Origin: Chalara sp. BL73
Taxonomy: Eukaryota > Ascomycota > Leotiomycetes > Helotiales
Assembly: GCA_918026815.1 (NCBI GenBank)
Contig: CAKJVC010000143.1
Span: 620,001 to 684,000 of the forward strand
Length of the DNA stretch: 64,000 nt
Direction: 5' to 3'
The notes under the pieces were generated by a model. It made no database searches. It saw only the letters and a program-made list of their open reading frames with translations, and was not told the DNA's origin. A program made the translations under genes and the position numbers. Of this stretch, positions 11,901 through 23,799 are shown one piece after another; within the stretch, counting starts at the first letter, position 1, and each line of letters opens with the position of its first letter.

Positions 11901-13724
11901 TTCTAAACGCAGCTTTCTAGTTGCCTTGATCACCAGGCAGTCTCACTTTTTTTTTTCGTAGAAACACCCCCGGGGACGGAAATCATCATTCAAATTTCTT
12001 TGATTGGCCATGTATTCCTGGCCGACGCCAGGAATCCTTATGTAACCTGGCCCAGCTGAGCATGTACCACAACGGAGTCACTTTTGATTCCTGACCGCAT
12101 ATCCAAGATACCCGTTAAAGTTCCGATCCAAGATACGTCTCCCGCCAGGCTACCACTTTTCCTAGCAACAAGTAAGTAAGTAGCCTTAGGCGCAAGTTAT
12201 ACAATTCCCGGTTGGTTGCCTTACGGGAAACTGTTTGGGACTAGATATGCAGGAGTCGTTTAGGAGATCGTGTGAATTGGGACCGCGGATAGGCTGGGAA
12301 GCGAGTCGCTTGAGTGCTGCCAATCTGCGATCGCAAGATCCTGGTTGGTTGCACAACGAGCCTTGGGGAACAGCAAGTCAAATTCTCACGCTCTTCTATT
12401 TGTCCGGTACTTGGGGAAGGTGTAACGGCTTTGACATGTGGAGAGTTTTTAGCCCATTTTTGGCGAGGTCAGACCTAAAGCGGAGCGTTAAGCGAAGCAC
12501 AGCCGCAAGCGAAAACCCCACCGACTAACAATGCCTGTCGACTAGGTTTAACCCTTTCTAAATTAACTTAGCTAGTCTCCTTTTTTACTAAGGTAAAATT
12601 GACTGCTGACTGACTCTTCCAAAGTGCCACATTTCACCTTTTCTCCCCGACCGACCAACCGTGCCTCTCTCGAGCTGGACAGACAGCGCGTTGTATTTGC
12701 GCCATGTCAGTACATCGTGGTGCTCGTGTCCATCTGCCCTGTGCCATTGGGAGAAATGGCCTTGGAGCAGCCCAGCGTCGTCTTCGTTGGTGCTCATCGT
12801 CGCTTATTCCTTGGTAACAGGCACAGGCACAGGGTCGGATGCATGGGCACCTCCATGCACCGCCATACTTCCAATCCTTCTTTACTTAGCTTTTGGCCAA
12901 AACGATCGGCCAGATCTGGGAAGGTACCACGTCCCTGGGAAATGGCTTGTACTGGCTCCGCACTGGGTGATGGGGATGGTGGATGTCGTTGCTCGAGGCT
13001 GAGGTTTACTCAGCAGATGCTATTTCAGCCCACCGAGGCGTTTGTTTTTTGTCTCCTACTGTGGTAAGCCACATCAAGAACAGACCACCTGTTTGGAGTT
13101 TAGTTCCTCTTTACTTGCAGGACTTGCTGACCAGGTCCGTTCTATCTGTAGATACACATCTTCTCTCTCCTTCGGCCCTGACGATATCATTGGCACAACC
13201 GGCCCCGGCAACTCGTCTGAGCATCTCATCATCTCTGCACTCCTCCCTGCTCGTTCTTTGCTCGACTCCCATGCCATGCCATGCCATGCCATGCCAGGTA
13301 CCTGTCTTTCTGCATGACATCTGCATATGGTATCTGCGGTCCTCTTCACATCTCCCATCATCCCATCATCCCGCCTACAGCTGCTGCTGCCTTGGTAAAC
13401 TGGCAGCACTTCCTTTTCCGGTCAAGGACCAAACTATAAGGCAGTCACCTTCGCCCGGGTCCAGATGACTCTTCTGCATTACTGTTACTTCTGTCAAACA
13501 TAGATTTCCTTTACTCAGGCTTTCTTTCAGTCTGCTCGTTTTTCTATTTCTTTCATCGCTGCCCACTACATCGAGCGGTTTCTTATAATTCACACACTTC
13601 ATCATCCGCGCTTGACTATCATTACATTGAAGCTCCACTACCAAACAGTCACTTCTCCACCCGACCGTCTTTCAAGACCTACCACAAGAACCCACCAAGC
13701 CATCCACCAATCAACACCGCTACC
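8916..13724. other. Long gene-poor interval
   Basis: About 4.8 kb with only short, overlapping open frames on both strands and no recognisable domain. From about 12.6 kb onward the plus strand becomes strongly pyrimidine-rich, with C/T runs and ATGCC repeats up to the small gene at 13725. That part is likely its promoter and a long 5' leader. Confidence 0.5.
13271..13295. repeat. (ATGCC)5 tandem repeat
   Basis: Five perfect pentamer units of ATGCC in the C/T-rich region about 430 bases before the ATG at 13725. Each unit contains an ATG, so a transcript starting upstream would carry several upstream start codons. Confidence 0.85.
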
Positions 13725-13970
13725 ATGTGCTATGTCGTGGTTGAGAGATACTCCCACTGCCGGTGTCTCTACTACAAGCACAGCATCGACATGTGCGCTG
13801 CGTATGGCACCTCGGGACACAGAATAACAGAGAGAACAGTTCTCGTTGGATATGCCTGCGATGACCATACCTCGCATCGATCGCACTCATCATCATCGAG
13901 GCATGGCTATGCGGATTCAGGATATGGATCGCATCAATACTCCTCCTCCTCGCGCAGATCCCGCCGATGA
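13725..13970 (+). CDS. Small conserved Cys/His-rich fungal protein of unknown function
   Basis: Single exon, 81 residues. The N-terminal half (MCYVVVERYSHCRC, then MCAAYG and VLVGYAC) is a compact cysteine-containing unit: Cys 2, 12, 14, 23 and 45 plus several His. I recognise it as recurring in small uncharacterised proteins of filamentous ascomycetes. The C-terminal half is low complexity, rich in Ser, His, Tyr and Arg, and ends SSSSRRSRR. Spacing of Cys and His could suit a metal site, but no named zinc-finger pattern matches. There is no signal peptide or membrane segment. The gene sits alone in non-coding DNA with a pyrimidine-rich upstream kilobase. Coding status is supported by the family-like N-terminus; function is unknown. 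Confidence 0.75.
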   Translation: MCYVVVERYSHCRCLYYKHSIDMCAAYGTSGHRITERTVLVGYACDDHTSHRSHSSSSRHGYADSGYGSHQYSSSSRRSRR

Positions 13971-16900
13971 AACATATTGTCTTCGATAACTGGCTACTCA
14001 TGGCAATCGCGACCACTGGCGCGCTTCGAACTCGAGCATTGGTTTCGTTACCTTGTCTCGTTCCGCAAAAGGACTTCTTCAGCGCTGCCTTCCGGGCTTA
14101 CTATCATGCTCGTTGGCCATGACCAGCTAATGGCTCGATCTGCACTATAAAGATCTGCCAACTTTCTTCGAGCCAGACCAACCTACCCATTTTACCCAAA
14201 ACTCCACTCACGACCTACGAACACACGACTATAACGGGCGATGCCATGATCTTTACGAAGTTATCGAGGGCACATAGAAGGGATACTAGGGTTCACACCC
14301 GCAGACACAAATACACAGCTTAGCACATCATATATCATCGTTTGTTTGCATTGCATAGCGGATTATCATAGCATAGCGACGGGTTAGGGCATAGGCTTGG
14401 TGTTTTTCTACTCTGCGATATTTCTTGATTTTTCTTGGACTTGTTATTCAATTCTGCATGTTTTCTCTATTTATCAATTGGGGGTTCGCATGGGACAGGA
14501 AACGATACCTGGTGTTTGGAAGAATTTCGTGGGCTGTCTAAGAGTGCAATTTCATTTTGTTTGGCTGTCTTTTCTTTTTTCCCCCAGAGTTTCTTGTTTT
14601 CATTTATCAAGAGTATCCTATGGTTTCTTTTTTGTTTGTCTCGTTTGCATCTCTTTTCATAGAATAAAGAGGCTGGTCTTCTGCTCAGGCAGCATAAGTG
14701 TTTTTCTTAGGACGGAGTCTATAGCACGTACGAAGGCAGGGCTTGCGGGACATAATCTTCGATACGAATTGCTTTTAGGTCAAACTTTGACACATTTCCC
14801 CAGTTTCTGAGAATCTGGATGACCCATGGTGTTGACGCCGCAAGGCAGGGATCTCGCTCATGTGATGTATTTTATAACGCAGGACTCAGGCAGCCTTCCT
14901 GCACATGCACAGGCTGCACGATGCAAGATGGTTCTGGAACCAATCAATAAATCTTACTCTGGTACCTGGCGCACCAAATTGATATAAATAATATAGATAA
15001 AAAAATATCAAGTTTCCAACCACAGACAACTTGCAAAAACCAGCGCGCAGTCTCGTATAGGAGTCACGTCGCCGTATGACTCTTCAAATATTCTAAGGAT
15101 ATGTATCAATAGGTAAGTCAGCCTCCCCAAAGGTCTCAAACATAAACGCCGACAGGAGACATCTCTCCGAGTTCCGCGCTATTGCGCCGCCGGGATATGG
15201 ACGGGAGATGCGCATCTGAGTGGGCATGCCAGCTGTAAGACCTCCTTTCATAAACATTGTCAGACAGACAACCAAAGCCACACCAACGTCTGCTATTTGC
15301 CCAATCACCAATTTTTCCAAAATAGCGAGAGAGCGCATTCCGATATATCCAATAAGAGAACCCATAAGAACAATGCAATACCCCGTAAGTAAAAAGTTGT
15401 TCTGCCACGCGGGAGTTATAAATAGAAGCCGGATCCTGCGGATCCCCGTATTTCCACTTTAAGCGACATCCGCCCCTGTGTGTAACCAACCTTTTTTTTT
15501 CGGCTATTTACCATTTGCGTACAAGAATTCCACGTTTTCCTGATTCCTAAGAGATATTCCCTCAAGGCAGACTTTGTTGATTTTTGATGAACCGGGAATG
15601 CTTTGCTTCATGGATGAAATCTGGTGACCTGCGCCGCCTGTATATACACGGATTGAGGAAGTGGAGAGCTGGATAGGCTGGTGTCACACAGGCCCCGAAA
15701 CAATAAATGCGAATCGGAAAATAGAGCCCAGGAATATAATCCGAAAGGGGGCAGCATGGCAGCATGGCTTACACGATGAGAGAAATGAAACTCCCGTACC
15801 TTATTTTTAAAGTTTCGGTACCACGCTGAAGAGATTTCGCTGTTCGGTAGCGGGGCTGAAACTGACGATGGGTTGCAGCAGATATGGAAAGGCTGCCACA
15901 GGCTGGTTAGGTCATGGTAGACGACGACAAGAGACAAGAAACCTCCCGTGTCTGACGGCGCTGTCAGAAGTGACGTGACGGGTTGGTGGCTGGCGTGCGA
16001 GAGTGCGTCAGCGTAGCGCTCAAGTCCTTTTGGGTCGATGCTTGCGGCTCTCTTACTAACGGTTACATGCTGGAATTGTAAACGTGATGACCAGTGTGCC
16101 CGTTCCGCTGGCTCGGGACCGCATTTTCGATGGGGTTAGATTAGATTTCTGCGGTGACGGGGGAAGGGGGTCGGGGGGGCTAAATTAGTTGGTTGGCGGT
16201 GGGGTCCAAATATATATACTTACGTGACGTGAGATTTCCATGTATGTTTAGGGGGGAACTGTTTGATGTCTATTTACAAGCGAATTAATTCCAAATTCTT
16301 TTCTCCTTTTATAAATATGAATGCATTATGCCTCTTTGTCTTGATTTTAAAAGAAATGAGGCTTTAGGTCTGGGGAGCTGAAATGTTTGGATTAAATTAA
16401 GATAATTTATATATGGCAGTGGAAAGCAGAGGTGGCTCGAATTCTTGGCTCTGGCGTTGGTTTTCTAGTCGCAGGTACCGATCGTTCATCATGAATGGCG
16501 CGAAACATACAGAATCCTCCTTGAAATTAATCATATTCGCCGCGGCGCCCGCTCTATTCTAGCTTTCGCTGTTTGGGATGGCGGATATAGGGTAAACGTC
16601 AGACGGGGTTAGAGGTTGGAGACTGTGTTACGTGTACAAACAATGCTGGAGTTCAACCCCCACTCTGTTTTTGCATTCGGCAAAGTGTGCTCATCTCGCA
16701 TGGGGCCGAGCTTAGGAATTGCAAGAGCTTCGCCGTTGGTAGGTAGAAGGCACAGCCAGTGTCCGGGTGGGATTTTCGGTCCATCAGAGGCCGCGTCCCC
16801 ATATTGTGTTTCGCCTAGTCGACTGATTAATGACGAGGTAATATGGGGAAGGTGCCCAGCTCCTTGTACTTCGCCTACGACGTAACCCAGCAAGTATGGA

Positions 16901-17251
16901 TAAGGTTTGGCTACCTAGTCACTTGAGAGGGAATTGCGGCGAGGGATGTCGATATTCTGGTTCTATCGTTTCGAGGGCAGGAGGCGGAGTAGACGAGTCA
17001 CCATCAGGATCTAGGCAGTTTAGACTTTGAGTTTCCCTTATGTTATGTACAAGTGAGGTCGTATGAAGGCAAGGCGCTTCCCAATGGTTACATTGGTCAC
17101 TAGTCCCATGATGAGCCTTCTGGGCAGATAGATGAGCTATCCCACTCCTTAGCTCCCATGCTTCGTCATTTAATTCTTATGCAGAATCGTGCTGCCTGGG
17201 AACGATATTATGGGTTGCGGCATGCTTGCACTCTTGCAAAACTACCCTGCA
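13971..17251. other. Gene-poor interval downstream of the small Cys/His gene
   Basis: About 3.3 kb. The first 800 bases are T-rich and may be 3' UTR. A minus-strand open frame with hydrophobic stretches (15458-15093) is noted separately. G-runs occur at 16155-16185. No other gene is supported. Confidence 0.45.
15093..15458 (-). other. Unassigned hydrophobic open frame, possible gene remnant
   Basis: An open frame of 121 codons without a start near its upstream end. It encodes two strongly hydrophobic stretches, GYCIVLMGSLIGYIGM and then GVALVVCLTMFMKGGL. These look like transmembrane helices, followed by a polar tail ending FGEADLPIDTYP. An upstream stop (15461-15459) and the lack of a clear splice acceptor argue against an intact gene. 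A second overlapping frame (15489-15136) is also open. I do not recognise the family. It could be a terminal exon whose upstream exon I failed to find, or a membrane-protein remnant. Confidence 0.3.
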
Positions 17252-19470
17252 CTAAATCGTCCGCATGAGGCTGTCCCTGAAGGCAGCATTTGATCTTGCT
17301 CGGCTCGGAAACTTGAATTGCACGTCAACGCCTTTCCCTCGAGCAAATTCGATGGCGTCGGTACTAATTTGGGTACACTCGATAGCAATCAGCCGCTTTA
17401 TGCCAATCTCTACAAAATGCTTAACAGCTACCCCGGTTATTTTCGTATGTGAAACGTCCAACTTTTCGAGATTGGGGTACAGGTCTACAATCTTGATGAT
17501 TGATGCTTCTGAAAGATGACCCATGTATTGGAGTGAAAGATTTTTGACGGTGTTCGACGCTGGGTAATCCTCATCAGTCACCCATCTGTTCCCAATAAAT
17601 AGTGACTTTAGGTTGCCAGCTTTGTTAGATAGGTGTGTGATTTGCTTCACGAGAGCTGCAGATCTAGAGGAGACGTTAGGACAAGTTACCAATTTTGAAG
17701 CGTGTAATTCTTCAACACGTCAATGTAGATAGAGTCGGTAACTGCTTACATGCTGATTCCTTCACAGTCGAATTCTTCAAGCAATGGAAAATTAAATAAT
17801 TCTCCACCATGTATTTTTTGCCTTTCCCTCTATGGGAGCTGGGTTAGTTCAGATATTACATAAAGTGCTTCACGGATGGCTAACATACAGCAACTGCTAA
17901 CATTGATTCGCCAAAGCTACGTTCTGAATTCCTGCCTATCAGCAAGGTTTTAATCGTCGAGGGCAGCCATGGCATAATCGGCATGTGACTTCTCATTAGA
18001 TCGACATGCTCTAAAAGTTGACACTGTGACAAATTGAGTGTCATGTCTGTGCTCACTGTGGTACTATCAAATCTGACAAAATGCCAGTCATTCAAAGACA
18101 GATGCCTAAGATTTGGAGCAGCTGTGACAACCTGAGACTAATACCATGTCAGAATAGGCACCTCATATTAATCATGGGAGTGATGCATCAAAATACCAGA
18201 TCAATTATTGGATTGACGTTTTGAGATAAGAGAGGTTTCAGTTGCAGTTTCTCCAGCAACTTAAGCTCAGGCAGCTTGTCCGTAAACCTCATTCGTCCTT
18301 TGACCCTAAGAAATGTAGCCTCGACTAGAGTATTCTGGCAGATGGTGAGTGCGCTTAGCACAGCAGAAAGAGTAACCTCGTTTCGTTCGGATACAACTAT
18401 GTTTGCCAAATTCTGTGCAAATGGCAGGGCTGATATTAGCGATTCGCCAATGTAGCCGCTACCATTAATTTCCAGATATGTGAGCCTCTTGCAAGTTTTG
18501 GTCAGGTATGACATTTTTTTAGCATCGAATTGCGCCTTGGAGTGAATGATTGCTTGCTCAAGAGTGTAATTAGACCGTCTAAGATAAACCTTCAATGAGT
18601 TTTGGCCTAGAGAAATCAGCTAAGTGGCTTGAATATTACACCGCGTGTGACATGTCTTAGATACAATGCGTCACCACGTGAATGATGGGAACGAGACGGG
18701 TGTATCAAAAAAGTAAAAACTCACTGATGGATCCGAAAGTGTAAGTTGTATCGAAAGTAGTCCATAGTCCATGTAAAGACTCCAACATTTTTTTCCATGA
18801 TTTTGAGACAGCCAGACAGATTCTAGTTTTAGTAAGCAATTGCGGGCGAGATACACCAAAGTGGGCTTACACATGATCTCGGATCGTCAAATGCTGAAGC
18901 ACCATTTGCACTAACTCTAAAGGCAGGAATTGTAAGGGGTCGAGGGACTTTCCGGGATTCTGGGCTATACGCAGCTTGTTGTACATAGACTGTAGAGTCT
19001 TCACGCACATGTTAGGCATGAATTTGGACGGAACTATCAGAGGATCTTACAGTGCGGTCGTTATCAGTGCCAATCTTGACTTTTGTGAGACCCCTTTCGT
19101 AGATCTTCAAGGCAAGAGCCTTTTCACCTTTCAGTTGTAAGACTTTTGCGCATCGGAGATATCCCTGCATCTGGTCAATATACACTCACGATTCAAAAAT
19201 GCACTGCATCATAACCTTGGCAAGTTCAGGTTTCAGATCAATCATCTGCTTGGAATCCTTAAGTGCACTCTTAAAATTGCCTAGCTTTTCCAGTGTCGCT
19301 GCTCGATGGTCCAGGGCTGTAAGTTGAAGGCTGCCGCCAGTCTGGTTGACTGCCTCCGTGAAGGCTTCAAGTGCTTTAGCGTAATTCTTTTGCTGGTATT
19401 GTTGACGGCCATACTCCAGAGGACCTATGCTCTCCCCGTTAGAATTAGTATATCCAGCCATGGTATCCAA
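17252..19470 (-). CDS. TPR / F-box / LRR protein (Pof3/Dia2 type SCF substrate receptor)
   Basis: Substrate-recognition subunit of an SCF ubiquitin ligase; yeast Dia2 and fission-yeast Pof3 act in replication and genome stability. Eight exons: 19470-19216, 19164-19051, 18998-18871, 18822-18725, 18606-18197, 18131-17889, 17829-17750, 17663-17252 (1740 nt, 579 residues). Residues 10 to about 120 are TPR-like (LEYGRQQYQQKNYAKALEAF, then GYLRCAKVLQL). The F-box (about 142-185) reads FLPLELVQMVLQHL, then CLAVSKSWKKML. The remainder is leucine-rich repeats (TYLEINGSG, NLRHLSLNDW, LEKLDVSHTKITG). This domain order is characteristic of Pof3/Dia2. Intron 1 needs the unusual donor GTTATG: the nearby GTGAGT is in the wrong phase. 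Acceptors of introns 2 and 6 have alternatives of a few codons. Confidence 0.88.
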
Positions 19471-19894
19471 TCTGGTCTATGCCATAACGGTGGACGTTGG
19501 GTTGAAGTCGCGTTCGAGATCCTTGGCGCGTCAAGACATTTGAGCCTTGAGCGACAACACGTGACTTAACTTTCAATCTATGGGCCTACTTAACGGCCTG
19601 TATGTTCCATGATGAATATTTACTTCACGGCTAGAAGCAGCCCTAGAGAGGTTGCATTGAAACTTGCGTGGCGACTGTTCTCACTGGATGAAATTTTTTT
19701 GTCCATGCTCTAGGACCGGCACTTGTGGTCATTCATCAGGTCATGACTAAAGATGCAGTGACTAGTCAAAAAAGTGAACGAAGGTTGTATTCTAATCAGC
19801 TTATATCCTAATGAAGAAGTATATTCTAAGCGCGAGGGTGTAGAGTTATCCTAAAGGGGAGAGACACTTTAGATTCCAAATACACCAATATGTC
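19471..19894. other. Intergenic region, F-box gene 5' and IDO 3'
   Basis: About 420 bases, no open frame of note; promoter of the F-box gene and 3' end of the dioxygenase gene. Confidence 0.5.
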
Positions 19895-21420
19895 TTAATA
19901 ATGGCAAAGTCCACCACCATTGTCATCAATGGCCCAAGTTCCGGCCATGCCACAGACACCACCATCAGGCTGCGCCTCTTGCTTACCCAAAAAGAAGTCG
20001 TTTTGACCCTTGCTGTCGGAATCACGATGCAGGACTCGTCGCGCCCATGAGTCAATCGATGGCTCCCCTGTCTCATCACGAGCCTGCTTCAGAAATGGGA
20101 TCAAGGCAGTACCACCCGTTCCTTTGAGCTTTTTCTTGCTTGGAACGTCATTCTTATCCTGACGAGAAGCTGTGGCAATATCAAGCTTACGGCGAGTCTG
20201 CACAGGACTGTTAGATCTAGAGAGTGATCTTGACTCACGCGATTTGATAATAATATAACGAGATACTATATTGATATGCACATCGCGGAAAGCCTGCAGC
20301 ATGGCAAGACAGGCATCGTAAGCTACTGTCAGCTCCTTTTTCTTGCGGTGCGACTCAACATAATCCCGAATATTCGCAACTAGAGTAACATCTTCGAGGA
20401 AGCGTCGATGTGGGCCAGGCATGTACTTCCGCATCTCGAGCAAGAAATTGTGCTTTGGCGGGGGTGCTCTACCCTCAAGCTCGCTCTCGGAGGACACGTC
20501 CTTCTTGTCACCAGTTGGACGGTGTTCAACGCCAAGAACAATGTCAAAGAACTGGATGATGGAACTCTGTGCATTGCTTCCACCACTGTATTGCCTGTAT
20601 GTCTCCATACCAGTACCATCTTCGTAAATTAGACCATTGGGTAGCCCAGCTTCTTCCATATTCTTGCTTCCTGCTAGAAAAGGCCGAATACGATGATAGA
20701 AGACATGAGGATCACACCCCTCGTGCATACGCTTCAACAAAGTACCAAGGTCGTCCAGCCTTTCGGCAAACACACGGAGGCAGTCTGTGACAGTTTCGCT
20801 GTCATTGATGCGCACAGCTTTTATGGCTCTAAGCATTAGAGGGATGATTGGCGCGCCTCTGGCCTCGATGGCCACCGAGACCAGGTAAAACCATGATTCA
20901 TCGATAGAGCCGGTAAAAGTGCTTAATGTGGCAAGGTTCTCCAAATTGTCAACATGCTCGTCCAAAAAAAGAGGCTTGAAGTTCCATAAGCAGACGGCAG
21001 CATATGTAGCGACCGGCAGTACTTCAAGATATGCGGAGATCTTGAGTAGCGGAATCGAAATCGAGGCTGGCAGACGCTGAAAAATGGTGAGCCGGAAGTT
21101 ATGGAGAGGTACCAACTAATGTTGCTTACTTCTGAAGGGCTATCACCGCCCCAAACGTAGCTATGAGCCATGAAACACAGAAGGGAGTATGCTCTACGCC
21201 ATTCCGCATCGTGTTCAAGGCCAGCCGTGGTGAGAACAGGAAGTCTATCTATGACTCCACGCAAACGCTTGCTCAGAATCAAGCCCTGTAAGTTTCCAAC
21301 AATAGCCTCCCACTTGTTGTAGTAAGGATCCGGAAGCCTCTCGAGAGGCAGTTGAGCTGGAAGGAAACCATAGTCTTGCGAAAGTCCATAGTCTCCAAGG
21401 ATCGGAACAGGAGGAAGCAT
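19895..21420 (-). CDS. Indoleamine 2,3-dioxygenase
   Basis: Haem dioxygenase converting L-tryptophan to N-formylkynurenine, the first step of the kynurenine route to NAD; cytosolic. Two exons: 21420-21130 and 21076-19895 (97 + 393 codons, 490 residues). The start gives MLPPVPILGDYGLSQDYGFLP, a normal family N-terminus. Diagnostic segments: 'VATYAAVCLWNF', 'MHEGCDPHVFYHRIRPFLAG', 'NAQSSIIQFFDIVLGV' and 'MRKYMPGPHRRFLED'. The proximal haem His is in 'FRDVHINIVSRYI' (about residue 364). After this comes a Ser/Arg/Lys-rich linker of about 60 residues, then GTGGTALIPFLKQARDET, conserved in fungal members. A GTGAGT inside the linker gives no in-phase intron. Head to head with the Vps23 gene, 455 bases apart. 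Which fungal IDO paralogue this is cannot be told here. Confidence 0.95.
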
Positions 21421-21875
21421 TGCTTTGCGATAGATTGTAGTCGTGGGGGTACGTCCTGACGCAAGGAGTATACAGATCTTGTCCGATACTCCTCAGCCTT
21501 TTGAGTAATTTGATGATACGGTCATGCAAATATTGAGCTTTAGAAGAGCAAAAATTCGGGTAAATGGTGTTATAATAGAAGGCGTTGAAACAACGCCCCC
21601 CACTAGAGAAGCCATTATGGTGTGGTGGTTTGGACCAAAGAGCCTTACAAAGCCGATGGCCGGAAGGCTGAAGAAAAAATCATAGAGGATCTCCGAGCCA
21701 TAACCCTCTTTTTACCGATTGGTCAATCTTTATTGACGGCGGTACATACTTACATAATCTGTATGCCAAGTATTTGTGCAAGCACAGGCCATCAAGTCCG
21801 TCATTGCTTGGTATTTACAGCTGACTTCAGTCCTAGAGTATCTTGAGAGATGCCATATTCTGAGACCCGATAACA
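21421..21875. promoter_or_regulatory. Shared divergent promoter region, IDO and Vps23
   Basis: The 455 bases between the two start codons must hold both promoters. I see no clear TATA box or named operator. Two short open frames here are not supported as genes. Confidence 0.45.
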
Positions 21876-23724
21876 ATGGCCGCTGTCAAGCAGCAGGTGC
21901 TGAACTGGTTGTACAGTGTCCTCACAAGTGTATGCAACGCTCCCCTCATCGGAAGAGTTTGAAGTGCTAAGTAGACATAGGAATATAAGGATGTGAATCG
22001 AACATACAACGACGTTGCGCAAGCCCTCTCTTATTACTCATCACTCAGCCCTCGAACAGATGTATACAGTACGCATGAAATGAAAGCCCTGTCTAAATAA
22101 ACAAGAAGAAGTCTGATTGGTTTTGTAGCATATGAACATGGCGCATCAGCTCTTCTCCTCCATCTTTCAGGCACCCTTCCAGTAACTTTCCGAGGCACAA
22201 CGTACAGGTTTCCAGTGTCATTATGGGTGCCACACGGATATCCACGAGAGTCACCTTTGGTGTATGTGACGCCAACAGAAGGAATGTTAGTACGGCCTGG
22301 TCAGCATGTTGATCCACAAGGGAAGATATATCATCCATACTTGGTTGGATGGGCAGAGTATTGGGACGTACGCATATCTCAGAAGTGTTCTTGTTATGGC
22401 TTTACTTCAATAGGCTGATGCTCTGCGATCTCAGAAATCCAACATTCTCGACTTCTTGGCAATACTTCGAGAAATCTTTGCTAAAGAACCACCCGTTATT
22501 TCTCGACAACAGCAGCATGCGCCGCAACGTCTCCAACCTGGACCAGCTCCTCCCCCAATACCACCACTCCCTCCAGGTGTAGTCCGGAGCCCACCTATAT
22601 CCTCTGTCTCAAACCAACCAGTACAGCCTCCACCGCCTCCCCCAAAGCCTACGAGCAGTATGAGTCCTCTACCGGGTCCATCTCGACTAGAAAGCGGACC
22701 TCCTCTACCACCAATACCTCAGCAGCCTGGGTACAGGTATAGCCAGCCGTTCTCGCCTCCACCTCCTCAACCTCCCAATGGACAGTCTCACGCCCCTCAG
22801 AGAAGTAGTAGCCTACGCTATGAAGCAGCACCTCCGTTACCACATCCACCACAAGCGGCGCAACAACGCCAGCAGTCACTGCGAGATTCTTACAGCTCTA
22901 GTCCTGTCAGTCCTATGACTCCTCAAGAAGATCAATACCGCCGCACGTCGCTCACACAAGCACACCAACAATCGCAGTATAACAATTCACCACAACTTAG
23001 CCATCAGCAGCAGCATAGACAGTATAATCCTCCCCCACAACCTATTCCCCAGCAACCTCAATATACTAGCCAACCACCGCATTGGCAACAACTTCCACCT
23101 ACATCACAATATCCACCGCAACCCCAACGAAAGGCGCCTCCCCCCCCAGATCTCCTTGACGCCCCCCTAACACTTCCCGTACCCTCAAGCGAATCCACCA
23201 ACCTGCCCGCACCGCCCATCCCACCCAACCCCGAAAAAGACATGCTCCTCCACAACATCGGCAAAGCACTTCAAGCCCAACGCCTCCACATGGCCAGCCA
23301 AACGGCCTCCAGCCTCCCAGGCCTCGAGGCCCAACACACCGCCATGCTCGCCTCCCTGCACAAGCTCTCCTCCGAGCTCAATGCTCTAGAGTCGCTCTCG
23401 GGGCTCCTGAACTCCAATACCGAGATCCTGCATACCGCCTTGCGGGATGCGGACAAGGTCATCGAGAATAGCCAGGGGCGCAAGCCGCCTAGTATCGATG
23501 AGATATTGGTCGCGCCGACCGTGGTCGGGAACCAGCTTTATGAGCTTGTGGGCGAGGAAAGGAGTCTGGGTGATGCGTTGTTTGTGCTAGGGCGCGCAGT
23601 GGAGCGGGGACGTGTGAGCCCCGCTGTATTTGCGAAAATGACCAGGAGTCTTGCCAGGGAATGGTATTTGAAGAAAGCGCTTGCAAAGAAGATTGGCAAG
23701 GGAATGGGACTGGCTGTCTATTGA
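21876..23724 (+). CDS. VPS23: ESCRT-I subunit Vps23 (TSG101 homologue)
   Basis: Binds ubiquitinated cargo on endosomes and delivers it into multivesicular bodies; in filamentous fungi it also connects to pH (Pal/Rim) signalling. Four exons: 21876-21929, 21981-22068, 22129-22367, 22435-23724 (1671 nt, 556 residues). Residues 1 to about 150 are a UEV domain (VLNWLYSVLTSEY, VNRTYNDVAQAL, TFRGTTYRFPVSLWVP, YHPYLVGWAEYW). A Pro/Gln-rich disordered linker follows (about 155-385). A coiled coil comes next (about 385-465). The C-terminal steadiness box contains 'GDALFVLGRAVERGRVSPAVF' and 'YLKKALAKKIGKGMGL'. The start was chosen because MAAVKQQVLNWLY matches the family and its phase fits exon 2. Ends 75 bases before the stop of the convergent gene at 23800. 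Confidence 0.95.
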
Positions 23725-23799
23725 TAAGCTTAAAACCATTCTATATTATATTGTTGATCACCAAGGTATCAAGCATGTTTAGGAAGTGAATTTTTGTTT

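Noticed and set aside
14397..14810. 137-codon plus-strand frame downstream of the small Cys/His gene
   Set aside because: Phe/Ser-rich translation of T-rich DNA; more likely 3' UTR or spacer.
16640..16670. tRNA B-box-like GTTCAACCC
   Set aside because: No A-box at proper distance and no cloverleaf could be drawn.
20180..20250. GTGAGT-CAG intron inside the IDO linker
   Set aside because: All candidate acceptors give lengths that break the frame; the continuous frame leads to the conserved GTGGTALIPFLK segment.
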